In this document: positions 8,475 to 16,239 of the stretch, in pieces
Layout of the letters: each line of letters starts with the position of its first letter
How positions within the stretch are numbered: the first letter of the stretch is position 1
Source: DASQBT01 sp049578545
GTDB lineage: Bacteria > Pseudomonadota > Gammaproteobacteria > Burkholderiales > Thiobacillaceae
Direction of reading: 5' to 3'
NCBI GenBank assembly: GCA_049578545.1
Contig: JBAUMF010000084.1
Location: forward strand, 1-23,788
DNA length: 23,788 bases
The notes under the pieces: model-generated
Seen by the model: the letters and a program-made list of their open reading frames with translations, nothing else
The model's database searches: none
Told to the model about the DNA's origin: nothing
Position numbers and translations under genes: made by a program

Positions 8475-8763
8475 AACGATATCTCTGACACTAGATCACA
8501 TGATTACTCTAAACTGTAACGGCCGATTTGAACAAAAAATGCAATCTGTTTTCGCGCGCGGGGTTGATAGTGCGGATCTCAGGCGAATGACTTCATCCAG
8601 CCCAACTGTGCGCTTCACCAGCAAAGGTTGATGGCGCCCCGATTGCTGCTCATGCCGCAAAAAGTTGCAAGCGCACAAGCCCTATTCGACCGCATTTCAA
8701 GTGTGTGCATCATCGCGACGACAGAGGCCATCTGGTCGTTAAGCGAGGCACGCAATCTTTTTC
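8475..8763. other. Intergenic region between the two sulfotransferase genes
   Basis: A 289-bp gap, long for this tightly packed locus. Open frames in it are short and show no recognisable motif. The part next to the downstream gene is AT-rich (minus-strand ATTGCATTTTTTGTTC, then TTTAGAGTAATCATG), which could hold a promoter, but I cannot assign convincing -35 and -10 boxes. No strong hairpin with a T-run was found. Confidence 0.4.
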
Positions 8764-9696
8764 TTACCAAGTGTAGCCCGCCTCGTTTGCCACAGGAGCC
8801 ACCGCACGTTTCAGCAGCCACCGTTCAAGTCTGCTTACCCATGCCTTTTCTCCCAGCCGTTCTGAACTGCCCACTTTAGTCTCAAGAAGGGAGCGATCCA
8901 TGCTGATGCTGAGGTGCTGCTCAATTTCATCAAGTCGCACCTGGCCGCCAACGAGATCCTCGTACCGGATCACGAGTGCATTCAGCAGGCCCGCGTCCCG
9001 GAGGAATCCATCGGCAAGTCTTCTCCAGTGTTTACCGAATGCAGTGGGCGTAAACATCGGCTTGTCAGGAAACGTGTCGTACCAGTTACGACCGTAGCGT
9101 GAGTAAGAGCGATAGGCATCCAGCGGATTGCGGAAGAGAAAAATAAAGCGGGCCTTCGGGTAAAGCCAGCGCAGAAAAAAAGCATGCTCAGTCCCCAATC
9201 GGACCTCCTTTATGCCCCAACGTTTGGCACCCGCCCGTTTCGCGGGTTCGGCAAACATGGTCTCAAGCAGCGCACGCTGTCCGCGGCGCCAGTCTTCGAG
9301 TGAAGGGAACAGGTTGGCGACCCATTCCCCAGACAACTGACTCGGCGGCGTGCCATCGTAGAAGTATTCCTGCGGCGGCCAACCTGGGCGGAACGCCCGC
9401 ATACTTTCGGCCAGCGCCTGGATCAATCCACATTCGTCGTAGGGCTCGCCCCATATCAGAACCCGAGAATCGGACATGATGAGCCGCTGCAGCAGCGTCG
9501 ATCCCGAGCGCCACCCGGCGGAGAGCAGGAATATCGGTTCCTCGTGATCATTGTCGTCCTTGGCGGGGCAGATCTTCTGAAACTGTTCGACGCCTGCCAG
9601 GATATTCGGGTTACGCAACAAAGCTTGTCGATGTCCCAGTCTTGCTCTTGCGGTGCCTTTAACAGCAGCTGTGAAGTATTGCAGCAGATGAGCCAT
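8764..9696 (-). CDS. PAPS-dependent sulfotransferase (second of two)
   Basis: A 310-residue sulfotransferase. The 5'-phosphosulfate loop is FLLSAGWRSGSTLLQRLI (about 56-73), with RSGST in place of the RSGSS of its neighbour. The 3'-phosphate-binding motif is RFIFLFRNPLDAYRSY (about 183-198). A Trp/Tyr-rich middle region probably binds the acceptor. No membrane span or signal peptide. The start is ATG at 9696 with a good GGAAGG ribosome binding site about 6 nt ahead, 16 nt after the stop of the GT2 gene, so both are surely in one operon. Its closest relatives are likely to be sulfotransferases of bacterial polysaccharide loci; the acceptor is unknown. Confidence 0.88.
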   Translation of the reverse strand: MAHLLQYFTAAVKGTARARLGHRQALLRNPNILAGVEQFQKICPAKDDNDHEEPIFLLSAGWRSGSTLLQRLIMSDSRVLIWGEPYDECGLIQALAESMRAFRPGWPPQEYFYDGTPPSQLSGEWVANLFPSLEDWRRGQRALLETMFAEPAKRAGAKRWGIKEVRLGTEHAFFLRWLYPKARFIFLFRNPLDAYRSYSRYGRNWYDTFPDKPMFTPTAFGKHWRRLADGFLRDAGLLNALVIRYEDLVGGQVRLDEIEQHLSISMDRSLLETKVGSSERLGEKAWVSRLERWLLKRAVAPVANEAGYTW

Positions 9697-9712
9697 TTCT
9701 AGCCTTCCGATT

Positions 9713-10747
9713 TCAGTCTTTAGCTGCTGGCGAGGTCTTCAGAAAGGGCGGCCTCACATACTCGACCGTCCCTGTGCGCTGCATCAGGGATATGAGCATT
9801 TCCTTGGCATTGCCAAATGTGATTATCCCGGCCCGATAGCGTTCGAGAATGGGCATCACATCCATTCCCAGGCGCAGCAACAGATACTTTTTGCACAGCT
9901 TTGTATGTACCCGGGTAAGGCGAAAGGAAACATTGCGGAGCAAGCGGTGACTCCAGCGCAGGAGTGGATTCTTCAGCCCGTCGATATTCTGCAGGACGAG
10001 AGTCACAACCGCTCTCACTGCTTCGTCTTCATTGAGAAAATCGTTCTTGAATCGAACCAACACGTCTGAAGCCTTCACTTCGCAGTACCGCGAGCAGAAC
10101 AGCGCGTCATCATGTCGCCGGAAGTAGTAGAGCGGTTCGGGTATGTGGCAGGTCTTGAACTGCTTTGCGATACGCATGAAATAGTCGTAGTCTTCGACCA
10201 GAAACAAGTCGGGGTCATACTCCCCAACTGCCTCGTACGCCTTGCGGGTATAGAGGAAGCAGGCCCCAATGTGATTGCTCCTTTCCAGTTGCAGTTGGTC
10301 CGGGAGCTTTTCGTGGCGCTTTTCCAGGGCGTTGCCCGCTGCGTCGATATCTGCGAACAGGAAATAGTCTGCATACACAAAGTCGCAATCACCGGTTTGT
10401 AGCGCCTCGACCATTCGTTCGATGGCGTTGTTGGCGAACAGATTGTCATCCGAGGTCCAGGTGAGGTAGTCGCCACGCGCAAGGGAGAAACCCTTGTTCA
10501 GGGCTCTGGGGAGCTTGAGGTTCGCCTCGTTGCGCACATAGCGGATGCGCTCGTCAGCAAAAGACTTGACCACATCAGGGGTGTTGTCGGGAGAGTTGTC
10601 ATCAACGATGATCAGCTCCAGATTCGTGTAAGTCTGGCTCAGGATGCTTCGGATTGAATTTGGCAACACGTTTGCCCGCTTGTAGGTGGGGAGCACGATG
10701 CTGACCAATGGCTTTTCGGCCACGCCTTCCTTCATGATTTGCTTCAC
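9713..10747 (-). CDS. Glycosyltransferase family 2
   Basis: A 344-residue GT-A glycosyltransferase. It shows the classic GT2 start VSIVLPTYKRANVLPNSI (about 15-32), the nucleotide-binding IIVDDNSPDNTPDVV (about 46-60), the metal-binding TWTSDDNLF (about 96-104) and the catalytic-base region LFLVEDYDYFMRI. The C-terminal 80 residues are basic and likely helical, with no clear membrane span. The frame opens with GTG at 10747, overlapping the wecB stop by 4 nt (GTGA), which fits re-initiation; an ATG four codons later (10735) is an alternative. Neither has a strong Shine-Dalgarno. Donor specificity is unknown; being next to wecB makes UDP-ManNAc a reasonable guess only. Confidence 0.92.
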   Translation of the reverse strand: MKQIMKEGVAEKPLVSIVLPTYKRANVLPNSIRSILSQTYTNLELIIVDDNSPDNTPDVVKSFADERIRYVRNEANLKLPRALNKGFSLARGDYLTWTSDDNLFANNAIERMVEALQTGDCDFVYADYFLFADIDAAGNALEKRHEKLPDQLQLERSNHIGACFLYTRKAYEAVGEYDPDLFLVEDYDYFMRIAKQFKTCHIPEPLYYFRRHDDALFCSRYCEVKASDVLVRFKNDFLNEDEAVRAVVTLVLQNIDGLKNPLLRWSHRLLRNVSFRLTRVHTKLCKKYLLLRLGMDVMPILERYRAGIITFGNAKEMLISLMQRTGTVEYVRPPFLKTSPAAKD

Positions 10748-11868
10748 TTGAGGCCGGCGTCCTGCAAGATCCTTTGGACGGTCTTGATGCTTGCTGTTCC
10801 ATCGCCGTAGGGATTCACTTTATTCGCCATCGCCTGGTAGGCGGCGGCATTGTCCAGCAGGATTGAGGCTTCGCGCACGATGTCCTCTGTATCCATGCCG
10901 ATTACCTTGACGGTGCCTGCCGCCACACCTTCCGGCCGCTCTGTGACCTTGCGCATGACCAGCACAGGCTTGCCGAGGCTAGGCGCCTCTTCCTGCAGAC
11001 CGCCTGAATCCGTCAGCACCATGAAGGAACGTTTCATGAGATGCACCATGGGCATGTAGTCGAGCGGGTCAATCAGCAATACATTGTCCAGCCCGGTTAG
11101 CACGCTGTTCACCACCTGGCGCACATTGGGATTGCGATGCACCGGGTACACCAGAACGATTTCATCCTTGTATTTGAGCGCCAGTGCCTTCAGGCCTTGG
11201 CACAGAGTCTCAAACGGCTCGCCGAAGCTCTCCCGACGATGCGCGGTAACGAGGATGATTTTCTTGGAGTCAAAGGGCAGTGATTCGAGCGGGGTGCCAT
11301 CGAAACTGTATGGCCGGTTCGCCACATCCAGCAGCGCATCGATCACGGTGTTGCCCGTGACGGCGATGGCGCCGTCGGGGATGCCCTCGTTAAGAAGATG
11401 CTGTTTTGCCATCTCGGTGTGGGCAAAAAACAAGTCTGCCACCGCATCAATGATCTTGCGGTTGGCCTCTTCTGGATAGGGGTGGTGCTTGTCGAAGGTG
11501 CGCAGCCCGGCTTCGATGTGGCCGATCCTTACCCCCGCATAGAAGGCAGCCAGGGCGGCAGCCATGGAGGTAGTCGTGTCGCCTTGCACGAGCAGCAAGT
11601 CTACGTGGCGCTCACGGAGAATCCGGCCTACCTCATGCAGCACACTGGTCGTAATGTGTTCGAGAGTCTGGTTCTCCTTCATCAGGTTCAGGTCATAATC
11701 CACCCGGATGTTGAAGAGATCGATCAGCGGCGCCACCATATCCTTGTGCTGGCCGGTAAGGCAGTTCCGGTTCTCGATCAGCTGCGGAAATTTCTGCAGC
11801 TCGGAAATGACCGGCGCCATCTTGATTGTTTCGGGACGGGTGCCGAAGACGGTGAGCACCTTAAGCAT
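10744..11868 (-). CDS. wecB: UDP-N-acetylglucosamine 2-epimerase (non-hydrolysing)
   Basis: A 374-residue cytoplasmic epimerase that interconverts UDP-GlcNAc and UDP-ManNAc. Family landmarks are all present: the N-terminal LTVFGTRPETIKMAPV, LVQGDTTTSMAAALAAFY, the catalytic/substrate segment HIEAGLRTFDKHHPYPEE, VTAHRRESFGEP, and the UDP-binding TDSGGLQEEAPSLGKPVLV. Length is normal. The frame extends five codons upstream to 11883, but ATG at 11868 is preferred: the protein then begins MLKVLTVFGTRPE as in the family, and a strong GGAGG lies 6 nt ahead. It overlaps the toroid gene by 8 nt. No wecC (UDP-ManNAc dehydrogenase) is in the window, so the product may be used as ManNAc itself or be oxidised by an enzyme encoded elsewhere. 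Confidence 0.97.
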   Translation of the reverse strand: MLKVLTVFGTRPETIKMAPVISELQKFPQLIENRNCLTGQHKDMVAPLIDLFNIRVDYDLNLMKENQTLEHITTSVLHEVGRILRERHVDLLLVQGDTTTSMAAALAAFYAGVRIGHIEAGLRTFDKHHPYPEEANRKIIDAVADLFFAHTEMAKQHLLNEGIPDGAIAVTGNTVIDALLDVANRPYSFDGTPLESLPFDSKKIILVTAHRRESFGEPFETLCQGLKALALKYKDEIVLVYPVHRNPNVRQVVNSVLTGLDNVLLIDPLDYMPMVHLMKRSFMVLTDSGGLQEEAPSLGKPVLVMRKVTERPEGVAAGTVKVIGMDTEDIVREASILLDNAAAYQAMANKVNPYGDGTASIKTVQRILQDAGLK

Positions 11869-12781
11869 GCCTGCCCTCCGCACGCATTTTCAGCAAATGT
11901 GCATCAAGGAAATATTTTACCGCCCAGCTGATCTCTGCGCCTGCAATATACTTGGCACCCTTACCGTAGCTGCCATTGAATCCCCCAGACTTGTTCTGGA
12001 TTCTCTCCAGGTAGCGGATAGAATTGTCCGCGAGCTGCTTCTTGCCCAGCGTGTACCAGACGATGGCATACTGTGCCATGCCGGTGGAACACACCCAGTC
12101 CACGTCCGGGTAGGCCGGAATACTGCCATCGGGCCGCTGGCATTTCTCCACGTCTGCCATGCCTGTGGTGGCAAGCTCCAACTCCCCCATTTCGCACAAC
12201 GCTTCCATGGCATACGCATGAAAATGCGACAAGCGGTTAAACGGCACCAACCCTTCCTGCTTCTTGTAGTAGGCCAGCACGAAGTTCCCCGCATCCTCAT
12301 ATTCCTTCGCGCCAAGCAGCCTGCCTGCCTGTGCCAGCGGGGGCAGTGCATAGGTGTGGATCAGATCGTTGGCGATGTCGGTCCACAGTTCGGTCGACGG
12401 GGTTTTGAGGCGGCCGCTTGCATCCACCTGGGTCAGGGTCCAGTCGCACGCTCGTCTCAATGCGGTCTCCACACCCTCCACATCACCCAGAGCAGCACAA
12501 AGGCCACGCATGATCTGTGCCGTATCGAATGTGTAGGGTACGCCATCGGGCGCGGGGAAAGCCCCATCCGGCAACTGTATCGAGAGCAGCCAGCGGGTAC
12601 AGGTACGTGCCAACTCCTTCTCGCCCCAGTTGTAGAGGGTCGGTATGAAGTAGCCCGTTACTTCCGGGTAGGGCACTGGCTGCCTGGTGTGCACGATGAT
12701 GCCCTTGCCGGCCACCATGTTCTGTTTGAACCAGTCCATGGCCCGCTCGTAGCTGGGCTTTTTCTTCTTCCAGAAAAGCAT
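11861..12781 (-). CDS. Alpha/alpha-toroid (prenyltransferase/cyclase-like) protein of unknown function
   Basis: A 306-residue protein made of repeated helical hairpins. Several turns carry Gln-x-x-Asp-Gly-type motifs reminiscent of the QW repeats of terpene cyclases and of alpha/alpha-barrel glycan-active enzymes: IQLPDGAFP (about 88-96), CQRPDGSIP (about 219-227) and IQNKSGGFNGS near 270. There is a basic N-terminus (FWKKKKPSYERAM) but no signal peptide or membrane span. No DxDD cyclase motif is seen, so a terpene cyclase role is unlikely. The 8-nt ATGCTTAA overlap with wecB suggests co-translation and a role linked to the amino-sugar pathway or glycan. It could be a lyase/hydrolase-like or binding protein; I cannot assign a reaction. 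The start is ATG at 12781 with AAGGA about 10 nt upstream. Confidence 0.8.
   Translation of the reverse strand: MLFWKKKKPSYERAMDWFKQNMVAGKGIIVHTRQPVPYPEVTGYFIPTLYNWGEKELARTCTRWLLSIQLPDGAFPAPDGVPYTFDTAQIMRGLCAALGDVEGVETALRRACDWTLTQVDASGRLKTPSTELWTDIANDLIHTYALPPLAQAGRLLGAKEYEDAGNFVLAYYKKQEGLVPFNRLSHFHAYAMEALCEMGELELATTGMADVEKCQRPDGSIPAYPDVDWVCSTGMAQYAIVWYTLGKKQLADNSIRYLERIQNKSGGFNGSYGKGAKYIAGAEISWAVKYFLDAHLLKMRAEGRHA
11875..11879 (-). promoter_or_regulatory. Shine-Dalgarno of wecB
   Basis: Minus-strand GGAGG, 6 nt before ATG at 11868 and inside the 3' end of the toroid gene. It decides the wecB start in favour of 11868 over the in-frame ATG at 11883. Confidence 0.75.
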
Positions 12782-12812
12782 TGATTTGGTTCCTTACCTT
12801 GCTTCTATATTC

Positions 12813-12836
12813 AAACCACAAAGCCACATATAAAAG
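12813..12836. repeat. Divergent copy of the AACCACnAAGGCAC leader repeat
   Basis: Reads AACCACAAAGCCAC followed by an A-rich tail. It matches the leader repeats before wzt (about 22774-22802) and before the wzt remnant (about 23634-23663) at most positions. Like them, it sits just upstream of a minus-strand start codon (toroid gene, ATG at 12781). The match is short, so relatedness is tentative. Confidence 0.4.
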
Positions 12837-12922
12837 CTTATGTTCTGCTTGTGATTGCCCCTTTGCGTTTTATGAGTAAGCGCCTCGGGATTCTCTAAGG
12901 AAACACTTATTTCGTCGATAAC

Positions 12923-12960
12923 CCAGTCATTGCGAGCGAAGCGTGGCAATCCGCGTCTCC
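12923..12960. repeat. Interspersed repeat with ATTGC/GCAAT ends
   Basis: Contains CATTGCGAGCGAAGCG followed by TGGCAATCCGCG. From memory, near-identical TCATTGCGAGCGAAGCG...GCAATC phrases recur in intergenic regions of many unrelated bacterial genomes. The outer ATTGC and GCAAT can pair into a hairpin. It directly abuts the stop codon (12961-12963) of the FG-GAP gene. No T-run follows, so it is not a typical terminator. Confidence 0.6.
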
Positions 12961-14955
12961 CTAAGCGCCGGGCTCCTTGATGCGCATGATCTGATCAGCC
13001 TTTATCCCGTGCAATTCCTGTACCACCCCGCTCGGCCAGTGAACCGTTATCTTGTTGATTTGCGTGTATTTGGCCAAGCCGAAGTGCAAACGCTGAAAAT
13101 TTTGACCACGATGGTGCACCCCCCCATCTTGAACGCGTACCTGGGTTACCCCACCCGCGGTAACATAGACTAGAGCACCAATCCCGTCCCGGTTGGATTT
13201 GGTGCCCTCAAGGTCAATCTCGATCCAGTGATTGCCATTGCCGATGTTGTGGTAGAGGTGGTAGGCTCCACTTTCCGATGGTAGGCCGAAATTGCGGCCC
13301 TCACTGCCTCCTGTCGCGACGAAAAGATCCAGAAACCCGTCTCCGTCGTAATCCACTGTCGTGACGGAGTCGCCCACCCCAACTTGGCTGCCTCCCGCCC
13401 CGCCTGCATCAGCAACTACCTCGAAGTACCCATTGCCTCGATTCAACAGGAGCAGGTTCTTCTGTTTGCCGAGTTCGTCTGAGGCCACCACGAAAAGGTC
13501 CAGGAGCATGTCGTTGTTGAAGTCACCCGCGACAACATTCACTGCAGAGACAAGCTGCGCGTTGACCCCCCGCTTCTTGCTCTCGTCGATGAGCTTGCCC
13601 GCGTGATTCATGAACAGCCGTGCGGGCGCTTCCTCGTTTGCAACCGGATTCCCGATTGCATTCAGGTTTGCAACCGCGGCCGATGATGTCACCTCGAATT
13701 GTATCTCCTGGTATTTGGATTTGCCGTCTGCAAGCCATTGGCGTGCTTCAGTGACGAAGACCTGCCAGCGATCGGGTGGTGTAAATCCGACATATATGCC
13801 CGCCTGCCCTCCTGGCTGATGGGAAGCGACCCCGGGTACACCGGCGGTTTCCTTGGATAGTGTGAACGCAAGGCCGCTGGGATGGTTGCCGTGTGCCCCG
13901 ATGTGGATTTGATCGGCCGGCAAAGGATTCGAAGGGTCGGCCGACGAAAGTCTGAATGTAAGCTCCCCTTCAGAACGAAAGCTGAACCCCACCAGCTTGT
14001 CTGCATTACCCTGATCGATTCGTGTATCCGCAAGGACCTTGTTGATAGCGGGATGACTCAAGGCGACGGGGCCTGGAGGATTCTTCCGGGCCAGGAAAAG
14101 GTCAATGAACCCATCGTTATCAAAGTCGCCAGCAGCCACATCTTCGAACGCTGTGGGAGGGAGTACATCGAGTTCTCCTGCAGGGTTTTTGGGGGGAAAT
14201 ACCTGAGCGGTCCGGTTATGGGTTTGATTATGTGTGGTGATGCGGCACAACAACTCAGGGTGTCCATCGCTGTCAAGCGCGGTGATGATGCAGAATGGGG
14301 CTGTCTTGGAAGCCAAGATCATCATTTCGTCCGCCGCCTTGAACTTGCCCCCTTCTTGCTGAAGGAATACAAAGGGTGCTGAGCCACCGTCGAGCCTTGC
14401 TTCCGCACCTTCGAATAGGTCCAGGTGGCCGTCCCCATTGAAGTCGAACCACAGGGGCATCCGCGCACGACTACCGGGGTTGGAAATTCCGGCGGTTTCA
14501 CCGACTTCTTCAAACCTCGTGCCCAGGTTCAGAAAAAGCCGCTTTCGCTCAAGACCTACGCCCCGCACTGCGCCCATTAGCTGGACCAGGTCTTCCCGGC
14601 CGTCGTTATTGTAATCTGCCCAGGCTGCGCCATGCTTGTCGCCCGCCAACTCCTGCGAAGCAAAGTACTTATCGGTCACATCGACGAAATGTCCTTCGCC
14701 CATGTTACGGAACAGCTTTGCGCTCTCGCGGCTTAAATGATTGATCAAGTAGAGATCCGGCCGGCCGTCGCCGTCAAAATCTCCCCACGCGGCACCATAC
14801 GTCATGCCTGTATATGAAATCCCCGAATAAGGCGTGACATCTTCAAACATCAGTACGGCATGGGGCCGGCGCAACCACAGGGCCGCACCAGTCGCCATAG
14901 CAATCAAGAGCGCGACCAGGATTAAGTAGCGCAGCGCCCTTCGCGTATTGTTCAT
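12961..14955 (-). CDS. Membrane-anchored FG-GAP/VCBS repeat protein with ASPIC/UnbV domain (CRTAC1-like)
   Basis: A 664-residue protein with an N-terminal hydrophobic segment (about 8-28, YLILVALLIAMATGAAL) after Arg-Arg-rich residues, so it is exported or anchored with the rest in the periplasm. Six calcium-binding FG-GAP loops can be read: DFDGDGRPDLY, DYNNDGREDLV, DFNGDGHLDLF, DFDNDGFIDLF, DFNNDMLLDLF (degenerate) and DYDGDGFLDLF. The pattern predicts a beta-propeller. A separate non-repeat domain of about 110 residues (about 325-435) is inserted between loops four and five. The end (about 590-660: IEIDLEGTKSNRDGIGA ... ITVHWPSGVVQEL) is an ASPIC/UnbV domain. The frame is open to GTG at 15012, but ATG at 14955 has a better Shine-Dalgarno and places the signal at the N-terminus. 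Its role in a polysaccharide locus is unknown; glycan or surface adhesion is possible. Confidence 0.88.
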   Translation of the reverse strand: MNNTRRALRYLILVALLIAMATGAALWLRRPHAVLMFEDVTPYSGISYTGMTYGAAWGDFDGDGRPDLYLINHLSRESAKLFRNMGEGHFVDVTDKYFASQELAGDKHGAAWADYNNDGREDLVQLMGAVRGVGLERKRLFLNLGTRFEEVGETAGISNPGSRARMPLWFDFNGDGHLDLFEGAEARLDGGSAPFVFLQQEGGKFKAADEMMILASKTAPFCIITALDSDGHPELLCRITTHNQTHNRTAQVFPPKNPAGELDVLPPTAFEDVAAGDFDNDGFIDLFLARKNPPGPVALSHPAINKVLADTRIDQGNADKLVGFSFRSEGELTFRLSSADPSNPLPADQIHIGAHGNHPSGLAFTLSKETAGVPGVASHQPGGQAGIYVGFTPPDRWQVFVTEARQWLADGKSKYQEIQFEVTSSAAVANLNAIGNPVANEEAPARLFMNHAGKLIDESKKRGVNAQLVSAVNVVAGDFNNDMLLDLFVVASDELGKQKNLLLLNRGNGYFEVVADAGGAGGSQVGVGDSVTTVDYDGDGFLDLFVATGGSEGRNFGLPSESGAYHLYHNIGNGNHWIEIDLEGTKSNRDGIGALVYVTAGGVTQVRVQDGGVHHRGQNFQRLHFGLAKYTQINKITVHWPSGVVQELHGIKADQIMRIKEPGA

Positions 14956-14960
14956 TTCTT

Positions 14961-14964
14961 CTCC
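14961..14964 (-). promoter_or_regulatory. Shine-Dalgarno of the FG-GAP gene
   Basis: Minus-strand GGAG, 5 nt before ATG at 14955. It supports this start over GTG at 15012, which would add 19 residues ahead of the signal segment. Confidence 0.6.
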
Positions 14965-15012
14965 ATTGTTTGCGGCCAGTCCCCAAGGGAAAGACCATCG
15001 CGCCCGTTTCAC

Positions 15013-16158
15013 CTAAACATTCTGATGTGACATTTCTTCAGTTGCCGGCTGCCCGTGAGGTTCAGCGTAACGCATGCTTTCGTGCTCGATACCGGATGCA
15101 ATGACCTGATCGCGCAGAACTTCCAGATAGCCATGTCCAAAGCGGAGATCCGGCTCCATGTGGTTGCCCTCCGCCCACTCGTTCCATGATTTCAGAAAGA
15201 CTAACCGATGCTCTGGTGGTTTGTCCGCTACGTTATTCAGCGCTTGGCGCACGCTTTGACGAAACAGTTCCGGTGTCGAATGTTGCATGACCAAGCCGTT
15301 CATCCCGCTGCGTGGCGTATTATCCCAGCCGGGTATCAAACAGGGAAGATATTCCAGCTGGCGCGTTCGTTCTGGAATGAAGGTCTTTAGCAGATCCTTG
15401 TATTCAAAGATGGAGAGACGATGACCACCGAGCATGGCTTTCAATTTGAGCAGAGGATATCGCCAGGGCACCTTGCCATTGAGCCCGGGCAGGTTCTGAA
15501 TCACCACGGCATCAAATCCATTCACCTTTGGGTCCCAACCGTCGTGATGGGCCACGCCGACCAGATAGATGCCGGGGAGCCCGGCCCTTTCCGCCATCTG
15601 CCGAAAGAGCTGGGCCACACGTTGAACATTCGGCACATCTTTCGGCTTGTAGATAATGAAGAGCGGCTTGCCGTCCACCTTCAGGTAACGGCTGTCGCGG
15701 AAAGCCTTGAGAAGCGCGTCGAAATGCACCTCGTAGTCTTCAGCGCCTGGGTAGGTTTGCTCCATCAAGATCCGCCCTGGATTGCCATGCCAGATCCCTG
15801 ACCAGGTTGCATTCGCCCAGCAAAGACAAAATGGAAAATCAGGCTGGCCGGATTCAAGTACTTCGTCGAAAGGGCGTTCAAGCAATCGTTTCCCCCCAAA
15901 CCAGTAGTGGTAATAGCAGAATGCCTCAACGCCGCACTCACGCGCCATCTTCGCCTGGGCCGCCCGAGACTCCGGTAGACGCAGATCATAGAAACCAAGA
16001 TCCGCTGGGACATGCGGCTGATAGTGGCCGCGAAAGAGCGGCTTTGCCTTCGCGGCATTGGTCCATTCTGTAAAGCCTTTGCCCCACCACTCGTCATTTT
16101 CCCGAATGGGGTGATATTGCGGGAGGTAGAAAGCAATTACACGCGTTTTATTTATCAT
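15013..16158 (-). CDS. WbsX / GH99-like family protein
   Basis: A 381-residue protein of the WbsX group, related in fold to glycoside hydrolase family 99 and common in O-antigen and capsule loci, where it is often listed as a glycosyltransferase. Landmarks are VIAFYLPQYHPIRENDEWWGKGFTEW at the start (read in two halves: VIAFYLPQYHP and WWGKGFTEWTN), FCYYHYWFGGKRLLERP, CWANATWSGIWHG and, near the end, LKSWNEWAEGNHMEPD, which holds the conserved acidic residues. No signal peptide. The frame extends to TTG at 16182, but ATG at 16158 starts right before the conserved first strand and is preferred; the ribosome binding site is weak. Whether it cuts, transfers or binds glycan is not settled for the family. 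Confidence 0.88.
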   Translation of the reverse strand: MINKTRVIAFYLPQYHPIRENDEWWGKGFTEWTNAAKAKPLFRGHYQPHVPADLGFYDLRLPESRAAQAKMARECGVEAFCYYHYWFGGKRLLERPFDEVLESGQPDFPFCLCWANATWSGIWHGNPGRILMEQTYPGAEDYEVHFDALLKAFRDSRYLKVDGKPLFIIYKPKDVPNVQRVAQLFRQMAERAGLPGIYLVGVAHHDGWDPKVNGFDAVVIQNLPGLNGKVPWRYPLLKLKAMLGGHRLSIFEYKDLLKTFIPERTRQLEYLPCLIPGWDNTPRSGMNGLVMQHSTPELFRQSVRQALNNVADKPPEHRLVFLKSWNEWAEGNHMEPDLRFGHGYLEVLRDQVIASGIEHESMRYAEPHGQPATEEMSHQNV

Positions 16159-16239
16159 GATCCAAATACCCAATTCACTCAATTTGAATTAGCCACATAA
16201 ATTCTTCTAGCGTAAGCAGGGTCGGACACCTTATCTTCC

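Noticed and set aside
8496..8821. Short minus-strand frames in the gap between the two sulfotransferase genes
   Set aside because: No ribosome binding site or recognisable motif, and one overlaps the end of the second sulfotransferase gene.
11708..12784. Long plus-strand open frame (358 codons) across the toroid gene
   Set aside because: It is antisense to a well-supported gene, has no family motif and is rich in Cys/His/Arg as expected of a shadow of GC-rich coding DNA.
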